From positions 496,001 to 560,000 of the forward strand of contig NC_071330.1 in assembly GCF_010183535.1 (NCBI RefSeq): a DNA stretch of 64,000 nt, written 5' to 3'. This document shows, piece by piece, positions 23,001 to 31,059 of this stretch (position 1 is its first letter; each line of letters starts with the position of its first letter). The translations under genes and the position numbers were made by a program. Under the pieces are notes generated by a model. The model did no database searches. It saw nothing but the letters and a program-made list of their open reading frames with translations, and was not told where the DNA came from. This DNA comes from Caenorhabditis remanei. Its lineage: Eukaryota; Nematoda; Chromadorea; Rhabditida; Rhabditidae.

Positions 23001-24382
23001 CAGAAGTTTGGGTTGGTTGATCTTTCAACGGTTCCCAAATCTTTTCCACGGTGGTCAATCCATTAATCAATCCGTCGAATAAAGTAAATGCAACTTTCAG
23101 ACTTTCCAGAACATTCGATTCATCGGAGACACGTTTCAAAATCCAATCGTTTTTAGTATCATCTTTAAGACTTTTCAAATCATTGTTTCCTGCGGGAAAA
23201 CCAGTTGTGTAGCTTAACAATTGCGTGATTTGAGTGTCCCGGCTATCGATTAGCTTCTGAATAGTCAGAAAAGCATCTTTGGCATCATTTAACTTTGACC
23301 GGAAGCTTTCTTCGTAGTTGATATTGGTGGTAAGTCCCTTTTCATCATAACTTACAGAAACAGTGAGATTGCCACGGAACTCGGCCTCAGTGTGAAGAAC
23401 CTGGAAGAGATAGTTTTGAAATGTCTCCGAAGATCGCGGTAGAGCGAGATTTTAAGAGTAAATTTTGCTGCCACGTTACTAAAAATCAAGATTGTCAAAG
23501 CCTCACCTTAAGGAATCTTGAATGATTCCGAAGACTTGTCGCATTATTCCAAATTTGTCTGATTGCATCAAAATTTGTAGACATGTCTTCCGCTTCTTTC
23601 ATATCATCAGAAATCACACCAAGACGTCTACGAGCAGCGTCGGCCTTTTCCGCGGGACCCGATCTTGACCATAATTCCAGATCAGCAAAATAATCCTTCA
23701 AACGACTAACAAGCGGTTTGTTTTTCGTGATGTCATCCTTCTTGCTCTCCAACTTGAGCACCTCATCCAACAGTGCTCTATACTCTATTTTTCCAGGAAG
23801 ACTCGGAAAATCATTCATCTCCTCCGACTTTCTGATATTCTCCAACAGCACAAGTCGATTCTCAATATCCAATACTTCTTTAGTAGACACTAGACTTGTC
23901 GATGACTTTTCAAATTCCGCCAGCACATTGGTAACTCCGGTGAAATCCATGTTAGCCAAGGTATTGCTGCTCAGTGAATTGCATCGGAGTAGTTCAGAGA
24001 TCACAGAATCAGAAGGGGCGGAGCCATCGAGAAGGCCAGATTCGAGTGAGATACCATTTGAGATACGAGCCAGACGTTTCATATTATCAATGTAGTCGGT
24101 GAGACGATCGCCTGCAAGAAAAATGTGAATTTTAGGTTGCGTATCGGTCGCGGCGCGTGTTTTATCTCAATGGAGCACGATCACACATGAGATCGATATG
24201 CTTACGTTTGAAGCGTTTTCAGTTTAGATGTTCTAGAGCATCTTACCTGACGAATCACGACGGAGCCTCAAGGTGAAGTTTGACAATTCAGCCGGTTCTC
24301 CCGGGAACCCGTCACATAACACTTGCTTGTTGAAAAACCAGATGAATACTATCAGAAGCTTGACGACAGCTTTATACTTCAT
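17049..24382 (-). CDS. WSN-domain single-pass membrane protein with tyrosine pseudophosphatase domain
   Basis: Eleven exons (24382-24247, 24111-23507, 23400-21626, 21231-20750, 20704-20527, 20022-19911, 19863-19734, 19687-19531, 19476-19362, 17790-17679, 17632-17049) join in frame to 1461 residues. Order: signal peptide (1-24), WSN domain (LARISNGISLESGLLDG, with VISELL after it), a long coiled, helical extracellular part, a membrane segment near 841-864 (CCAVGGFLFVVVCGIIFYYC), a polar linker, a PTP fold about 1000-1330, and a Lys-rich tail. The active-site loop reads HCRTGLGPA: Cys (about 1237) is kept but the invariant Arg is Pro. The WPD loop reads WPTG, so the general acid is lost. A catalytically dead, possibly ligand-binding receptor is the inference. 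WSN-PTP proteins form a nematode family of unknown function. A TTTTCAG acceptor lies just before the ATG, consistent with SL trans-splicing. Confidence 0.85.
17936..18912. mobile_element. piggyBac-like non-autonomous element with TTAA duplication
   Basis: It begins AGGGGGACTGCGC and ends GCGCAGTCCCCCT. TTAA lies directly on both sides (17932-17935 and 18913-18916). The uninterrupted homologous site at about 49163-49172 has a single TTAA in the same context (ATTCGTTAATG), which supports the target duplication. The arms are inverted for roughly 250 bases each. TTAA targets and G/C-run ends are typical of piggyBac derivatives. No transposase ORF is visible, so it would need help in trans. Confidence 0.85.
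18968..19092. mobile_element. MITE copy, AGCTCGGCACAGTTCTTACA family
   Basis: Starts TAGCTCGGCACAGTTCTTAC and ends GAGCGCGGTTGTAATACATG. It is inserted in the arm of the palindromic host repeat. Confidence 0.7.
20076..20478. mobile_element. Palindromic foldback element in a WSN-PTP intron
   Basis: The ends TGCAGATAATTATATTTCAG and GAAGTATCATAATCTGCA are inverted. The inner arms share GGCCGTGTAGTCCTCTCGG and its complement CCGAGAGGACTACACGGCC. Family members lie at 4036-4363 and (half) 2318-2525. Confidence 0.8.
21260..21615 (+). repeat. Degenerate GAAAGTTAGGCC repeat in an intron
   Basis: The short phrase AAAGTTAGGCC or AAAGCTAGGCCG recurs about ten times at irregular spacing in the intron between the extracellular and membrane exons. 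Confidence 0.7.
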
Positions 24383-24399
24383 TATTGAAGTCACTCTGA

Positions 24400-25390
24400 A
24401 AACAGAAAGGAATGTTGGTTAAAAATGGTCGAAAAAAAACTTACATGAATGCCGTTTGTGGTTTTATAATTGTTCTTGCCAGCTACGCAGGGAGTATTCA
24501 GACAGGGAAGTAATGATTGAATTTAGTATTGAAAGGAGAGGCGGAAAAATAAAAAAATATAGGAAAGTAGAGTAGGGCAAGGTCAAGATGTCAAACTTTT
24601 TGAATTTTATTGTTATCAACTCAAAAATAAGTAAATGCAAACGTGAACTCCAGATTTATGGAGGTTTCGGGTTTCAGCGTGATGCTGGTTTAACAATGGA
24701 ATGAGAAAGTCTGAAGTACAATATTGACCACTGTTCAGAATTACTCAAAAATCTCGGAGTACTAATCAGAACTGACTAACAAGGGAAGTCTTTGGAGACG
24801 CGACTTTCAAACGATCTATGAATTTGGTCATATGTTCTTTTGACTACGGAGTCCGTTTCTGCCATCCAAACCGACTGAACGTCTCGGTCCGTGAGCCGAG
24901 TTTTATGAGCTCTCCAACTTTACATACGGTTAAGCTTTTTCACATGGAACTCCAAATCGGCAAATAGTATACGCAAAGATGTTTTCTTTTATTTAACGTA
25001 CGAGCAGAGATGAGCCATGCCTATTTGTCTTCATCTATTAGATTTTCCAGGAAGATAAGTGACAGGTGTGAGTGTTTGTGGCTGAGAAAAACAATAAGAA
25101 CGCAGGCGGACTTCTTCACACATGTTCATGATTGACGACACTGTCTGTATGAGAATTCTTTTTTGGTCGATCGATAAAGGGATCTTATTGATTCTAGTTT
25201 TTAGTTTTTTACAGCTTTTAGTGTTTTTAGTGTTTTTAGTGTTTCTAGTGTTTCTAGTTTGTTAGTGTGCATGTTTTTAGAAAAAAGAATCTAGAAAGAA
25301 TTACACTACATACAAATTTTTGATTTGAATTCTCGCTACTCGCGAGACGACATTCTAGTCAGGACTTCCTGGTAAGAAAACAGTTTGACA
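24400..25390. other. Intergenic region
   Basis: This lies between the start of the WSN-PTP gene and the 3' end of the next minus-strand gene. I see no coding sequence. A short TAGTGTTTTTAGTGTTTCTA tandem run lies at 25195-25265, and a minus-strand AATAAA (plus 25392-25397) serves the F-box gene to the right. Confidence 0.5.
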
Positions 25391-25515
25391 ATTTATTCAA
25401 TAAACGAAAATTTATGAAATCAAACCGAAAACTTTGAAAATTAATATATGAAAGAATAAGAATTAACATTTACTGATAACACAGGTTTATCAAAAGTATC
25501 CTGGATAAAAAAAGC

Positions 25516-26595
25516 TCATTCAGAATTTCCAACACAATGCGGATACCAGACATACATTGTCAGCAAGCACGAGTCTTCATCTCCATAAATATCAATCGTT
25601 GCCTTAGTTCTGTCATTTCTATAAAAATCATAACCTCCTTTGATTGGTAATGTTTCTCCACTGCTGCTTTTGAAATATCTCACTTGGTTGATAGGTACCT
25701 CCATATGATTGATTCCTTTAAAAACAACAGCTTTATTTATAATTGGAAAGACCACTTCTTCGTCAGCGGAGAGAACTTGAATTTTCAAACTTTCTATTCG
25801 AGGATTGGATCCTCTCAGCCAATGCTTGATGAACCTGTTGATATTTTTCTCTGTCAGATTTATCAGACCGATTTTTATTTCCTTGCTATTCAACAGCAAC
25901 ATCTCATCGATTGTCAAGGAAACCGGTTTCTCCGGACCCGAAAGGAGTTCGAGGCTATCATAGTTTTGAATCAAAACTCGATGAGGATGAAGGAGAATAT
26001 CGGAAGTTCCCCTTAAACGAAGTGACTTCGTTGGGAAATGCTTCAGTATCAACTCAACATGATCCCTTTCATCGGTGTGAATTGAAATTTGAAGTTCTTT
26101 AATCCACCCGATCGAAGTTCCTATTTCATTGATATCTTGTACATGGGAGCCTTCACGAAACTCAATCCAATGAAATCCAGAACAGTCAAAAGTAGTTTTG
26201 AAGTAATCCATCCATTCTTTAAAATTATAACCTATTATAGTCCATCCCCTTTTAGGGCGTTCTTCGAAAATTTTCAGTTTCATTTTATCCGGTTTTGATT
26301 GGTTTCCCTTCGTGAACTCCCATTCCAAGATATTTTCTCCAACCAACATACAGACAAATATCGAATCGGTTACTTCAACTTTTATACCGACTGTCTCTAG
26401 ATTCAAAGAGTTCACTAGAACTTGCGCTCTTTTGGAGAGAAGTGTGAAGCCTATGCTGAAAATAAGGTTGTTTGAGTTTCTGGTATCAAAACTAATTATT
26501 AAAATTAAAACTCACAATGCAAAGGGGTCCATAGTTTTAATCACTTGAAGAATTGCTTCAAGAGGTAGATTGAAGAGAGGAAAAGAGGATGACAT
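25516..26595 (-). CDS. F-box / FBA_2 protein, fbxb type (339 aa)
   Basis: Two exons, 26595-26516 and 26455-25516, join in phase 2. The F-box is at residues 1-45 (SSSFPLFNLPLEAILQVI, with LLSKRAQVLVNSLNL after the splice). It is followed by an FBA_2-type region with the hallmark NRFIKHWLRGSNPRIE and an aromatic C-terminus (MYVWYPHC). The F-box is expected to bind a Skp1-related (SKR) protein and bring a target, chosen by the C-terminal domain, to a CUL-1 ubiquitin ligase. The target is unknown. The splice inside the F-box is shared by all F-box genes in this window. It is divergently paired with the broken copy at 27720. It is intact and probably functional. Confidence 0.9.
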
Positions 26596-26699
26596 CGCTG
26601 CTGCAGGAGACAGAGATGAATGAGTGAGACGGGGGTCTGTTGGGCGTCCTGGAGATGCGCATAGGTTGAGCAAATAACCAAAGCGCGCCTATCAATGGG

Positions 26700-26745
26700 A
26701 AGATAGATGGATTTGGGAAGTATGACAGATGGTGTGTTATTCGCA
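26700..26745 (-). promoter_or_regulatory. Conserved upstream block of the F-box gene pair (A side)
   Basis: On the minus strand GAATAACACACCATCTGTCA followed by TACTTCCCAAATCC recurs upstream of the inverted duplicate (27578-27612, plus strand). It is about 110-190 bases before each start codon. Conservation outside the genes suggests promoter function, but recent duplication alone could explain it. Confidence 0.4.
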
Positions 26746-26804
26746 AAACAGAACAATGGGAGGCAGACCTCTGTTCACTAGTCAGCACCTTTTTGGTGTT
26801 AGCA

Positions 26805-27324
26805 AGTGCGCTCCAATAGACTTGGCGGGAAGCTTGAAATCAATAATGTTCAAAATGAGCTTTCTCGTTCAATTTCAAAAGCAGCGAGCTGTTGTCAAAT
26901 GGGACGGCGCGGTGACCCTTGGAGCGCTAAGTTTAATTTGCTGCTTTGCCGTGGGCAGTCGATACGTAGCGTAGTCACTCATCATTTTAGTTTCAAAAAA
27001 TGTCCGGTTTCACAACAATATCAGTGCACTCTACATCTACTAAAGGACATGTTCTCACATACCTCGCAAATAGTGTAGCATTCCTAGGATAGTCCTTGGC
27101 TAGACAAACAGGACTTCTCAGGCCTCATCATCATATCTATGATCTATGTACTTGAATACGTAATTCGAATCTCCTTAAACGCGGGAAACTAAGCAGATGG
27201 TGTAGTTCGTCAAGCACCTCCGAAAAAGTCGTTGGCTCTGTACGTATCAAGTCAACACGACAACGCAGCGAATTGACCTTGATCAAATTCGAACTTCCCG
27301 CCAAATCTAGTGGAGCGCGTACTT
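26805..27324. mobile_element. Inverted-repeat element between the divergent F-box genes
   Basis: Left AAGTGCGCTCCAATAGACTT plus GGCGGGAAG is mirrored at the right by CTTCCCGCC plus AAATCTAGTGGAGCGCGTAC. The interior has no convincing ORF. It separates the two divergent promoters. Confidence 0.6.
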
Positions 27325-27719
27325 AATACTCACCCCAAGAATATGCTGCAGCTGACTAGTCTAACAGAGATGCGGGACGCAAAGTCGCATAAACGCGCTT
27401 TGTTGCACAGCGGTTGGCACAGTGCAAAAAAAGGACTTGGCTGAGTGTTAAATTCAATTAGCGTGTGTTTGTCGTATCTTTCAATAAAAAATGCGCGGTA
27501 AATTCAAAACTTCTCGCTGCGGACCTTACGTCTCGCACCCCTGTGTAGTCTCTGTCCAACCTCCCACTGTGTGTTGGGAATAACACACCATCTGTCATAC
27601 TTCCCAAATCCGTCTAATTTCCGATTGCTTGATGCGCTTAAGTTATTTGTTCAACCTACACCAATCTCCACCCAACAGTTCCCCTCAATCTCATTCACCC
27701 CCTGTCTCCTACAGCAACG

Positions 27720-28768
27720 ATGTCCTCCTCTTTCCCTCTCTTCAACCTGCCTTCTGAAGTAATTCTCCATGTGATCAAATCTATGGACTGTTTTGAATAG
27801 TGAGTTTCTATCTGAATATCAAAAACTGTATCAAACTACCGTTTTCAGCATAACCTTCTCATTCCTCTCCGAGCGAGCGAAGAGTGTTGTGAAGTCGATG
27901 AATTTAAAGGTACTTGGCTCGACTGCTACAGTAGCCAAGTCTATAACTTTGAAAATGTCAGTTGGGCACACATACGTGGTCTTGGAGTTCACAAAAGGGA
28001 ACCAACAATTTCCTGATAAATTTACTATATCTCCTAGAGGATCCATTTACTGAATATATCGTAGAAGAGCACAGCTTTAAGGAATGGATGGAGCACTGCA
28101 AATCTATTTTCAACTATGCTGGGTTTCTTGACATTACACTTGCTAAAGGTTTTCAACTATTCGATCTTAATGAGATCAGTACCATTATCGGCTCGATCAG
28201 AAACGTTACGATTTCCCCAGGAGTTGGTGATACTGAGGTTGAGGTGATACTGAAGCATTTCCCAACAAAACCACTTTGGTTCAAATTTGGAATTTTCGAA
28301 ATGGGAGCTTTCGAAGCTCTCCTACACCCACATCGGATTTTGATTCAAAATATTGATAGTCTCTGCATTGAGGAGGTTGATCCACAGATTTCATTGGATG
28401 ATTGATTGATGGCGAATAGTAAGGAAATAACAACTACAGTAAATATGACAACGAAGGAGGTCAACCGATTTATTAAACATTGGCTGAGAGGATCCAACCC
28501 TAGAATGGAATGTTTGAAAATTGGACTGCTCAATAATGAAGTTATTAACAAAGAAAATATTCTAAAAGGAATTAATTATGCAGAGGCGCCTATCAACCAA
28601 GTGAGACATTTCAAATCAAACCGTTGGGGACCGATGAAAGTCAATCGAGGTGTTGACTTCTATCGAAAAGATGGAATCATGGCGACAATACAAATTGATG
28701 TCTATGGAGATGATACCTGGCTGACAATGTATGTTTGGTATCCCCATTGTGTTGCAGACCTTGAATAA
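27720..28768 (+). pseudogene. F-box / FBA_2 pseudogene (frameshift and nonsense)
   Basis: An inverted duplicate of the gene at 25516-26595. Exon 1 is 27720-27799 and exon 2 starts at 27849. The F-box half is intact, but the frame ends at a TGA at 28051. FBA_2 continues in another frame from about 28030, has a second stop at 28403-28405 where its relative has coding sequence, and then runs on (NRFIKHWLRGSNPRMEC) to 28768. One frameshift and one nonsense codon make it a recent pseudogene. A truncated F-box protein could still be made. Confidence 0.85.
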
Positions 28769-29148
28769 TGATTTACAAACTCATTTAACTAACAATTTTA
28801 CTGTATTCCTTATCCGTCATTTTTTGTATTTGATTTCGTTGTTGAATGAATTTTTGAGCATCTAAGTAGTTTTACATTCAAGTAAGTCAAAAAACAGGTT
28901 TTGACACCAAACGTGAAAAAAATGAATTTTAAAATGAGGTATTCTCTGTTCTTGTTACCCGAATTGCCAAACCGACTTATATTTCAAAATACGTATTCTT
29001 AAGTTCAGTTACGAATCGTCTGGTTCCGAAATTTCTCGTTTTATAACGTCCCAAAATCGTATTGTGAAAAACAACCAACTATTAAATTTCCGATTCGAAG
29101 TATGACAATGACAAGGGCACTTTGCAGCTGGTACGTTTTGTACCTATT

Positions 29149-29237
29149 AGCTCGGCACAGTTCTTACAACTGCGCTAAACTGAAATAATTTTTTTGGCTC
29201 TAGTAGAGCGCGGTTGTAAGACATATGCCGTGCTAAT
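29149..29237. mobile_element. MITE copy, AGCTCGGCACAGTTCTTACA family
   Basis: TTAGCTCGGCACAGTTCTTA at the left and GTAAGACATATGCCGTGCTA at the right are inverted ends flanked by TA. It is a short, internally deleted copy. Confidence 0.8.
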
Positions 29238-29530
29238 AGCAAATCTAACATCAAATTCTTTTAATTATCCTTCTTCACTAATTGTAATGGTGATTTCAAA
29301 ACTTCCTTTGGTGCGAAACGTTGCAGAAAGAACAATTCTTACAAAAATCAAAAGTCCAAACAGCATTTCCCCTTTTCAAATTTCCATATTTCTCCTTCCC
29401 TCATAAAACTTTTATCACCTTCCCCTTTCCCAATACCAAACCACCATTTCACCATGAGTGGGAGGAGCCTCACTCCCCTATAAATATCCGACTCGCTCCG
29501 TAGATTTTCATCATTCGACGGCGGATCGCC

Positions 29531-30161
29531 ATGACTTGTCTCATGGCAATCTTCTTGATCGTCTCGTGCTTCCTTCTGGTTCCAGATGTCTCCTGCTTGA
29601 CCAAATTCCAATTTTCTGGTCGTTTCTGGTGTTCCCTTCCGTTCTTCCGCCATAATATAACCATCTATGAGGATGATTGGGTGTAAGTATTGATTATGCG
29701 TCTGTCGCAGAGTTGCGCGGAATTCCGATTTCTAGAAAATCACTTCCGCGGCTCTGATCGGCTATTACGGTATCAAAACTATGCTCTAGCGAAGAAAATT
29801 TCAGCTACGATACCGCGATATCCCATATGGGCGCCAAAAATTCGACTAAGCATATGGTGAGGAGGAAAGCGATTACGGTGTAAGTACGCAGTTTCTAGCT
29901 ATCCAGCACAAATGAAATTTCCAGAAAAACTTCGAGCTCTACATGGATATTAGACATAGTTGCAACAGTAAAGGGGAACGCGTGCTACCTTATAAGATGT
30001 TGAGAGTTCATCTTGGAAACTTTCCGCAAAACAACGCGTGAGTCAAAGACAGAGCTAAGGTCAAACATATATAAAAGGTTTTCAGAGGATACTACAAATT
30101 ACTTTACATCAACCTGACTGACGCTGGTCTGGCAGTTCCCAGTCTGATCGGAGGTTATTGA
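29531..30161 (+). CDS. Transthyretin-like (TTR) family secreted protein (137 aa)
   Basis: Four exons, 29531-29682, 29805-29877, 29925-30037 and 30086-30161, give 137 residues. Residues 1-21 form a signal peptide (MTCLMAIFLIVSCFLLVPDV). The mature part follows the TTR-like pattern: FSGRFWC near the start, ITIYEDD, then ELYMDIRHSCN where the family has the H-x-C signature, and a tail near YYKLLYINL. These are small secreted nematode proteins; one member is known as a bridging factor in apoptotic cell clearance, most are uncharacterised. The donor of exon 2 is a choice: GTGTAA at 29878 keeps frame, while the better-looking GTAAGT two bases later does not. It sits alone between F-box genes and interrupts the cluster. 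Confidence 0.65.
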
Positions 30162-30357
30162 TCGAACTTCTTCAATGCAAGCATTGAATTGAACTGATAA
30201 GTAATACGTTGTGGATTGAATAAACTTTCATTCTCAAATTTTCAGTTATACGCTTGTTCGAGAAGCTCTAAAAGAAGTCAAAAACTATACAGCGCGATTA
30301 TAAAGGCTTAGAATGAATAAAAACTAATCGAAACTAATTAGAATTGCTCAAAATCCT

Positions 30358-30660
30358 CATACTTGCAAATTTACGGCCCGGGCCGGGCCGGTAGAGAATT
30401 TTCAAGGCCCGGCCCGGCCCGAAGACCCGGCTTCAAAAAAAGGTATCTATTTTTAACCAAATTTTTTGAATTTTTTTGATATTTTACATTAAAAATTTCA
30501 ATTTTTTGATGCATAACTATCTTTTGATTGAATTCTGAAGTATAGTCAAAAATTTGACATTTTTGGGAAAAAATTCAAAAAAATTCAAATTTTCGTTCAA
30601 ATTTTTCAGCCGGGCCGTGGAAATTCTTGTCACGGGCCGGCCCGGCCCGTTGTAAGTATG
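30358..30660. mobile_element. GC-rich palindromic element (GGGCCGGGCC ends)
   Basis: CATACTTGCAAATTTACGGC at the left and GTTGTAAGTATG at the right mirror each other, with inner GGCCCGGGCCGGGCC and GGGCCGGCCCGGCCC. The centre is AT-rich and non-coding. It resembles the ends of other palindromes at 17.8, 37.3 and 49.0 kb. Confidence 0.65.
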
Positions 30661-30879
30661 AAAATCCTCAAAAGTTAGTTCTGACTACAGTTGTCTTTAA
30701 TCTGAAAGTACGTTTCCCTTTTCGGAAGGCTGCGCTCTACTTAGAATCCTGATCTATAAAAGCCAACCTTTCCGGTCATACATGAATGTGGCGCCTATCT
30801 CAGTACGGTTGCAGTTCCCAAGGAGTTAGATGTCATTTCAACAGTCATTTTTGATTTATGACAGACCTTAGTGCAGTAC

Positions 30880-31059
30880 TTACTAAATGTGTAACCAGCT
30901 ACAGTCCTCCATTTTCCCATCCAATTAACAGCCCTATTTTATCGTATTTACCAGACCTTTGTTGTGTTAGAACAGATGGTCGAGATCTCTATCTAAGGTC
31001 TTTTTTCCTCCGCAATTACTCCTGTCCTCTTCATTCATCCCTCATCGCCTGTTGCAGGG
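30880..31059 (+). promoter_or_regulatory. Conserved upstream block of the multi-F-box genes
   Basis: A roughly 180-base block with ACAGATGGTCGAGATCTCT at 30972-30990, about 75 bases before the start codon, recurs before the genes starting at 37893, 44192 and 47196 (all minus). A GTGTAACCAGCTACAGTCC phrase is further upstream in the copies. Shared by descent; a promoter role is inferred. Confidence 0.45.

Noticed and set aside
28030..28768. Treating the downstream half of the broken F-box gene as an independent gene with its own start
   Set aside because: It aligns throughout with the FBA_2 exon of its paralogue and contains an in-frame stop. No separate start context.
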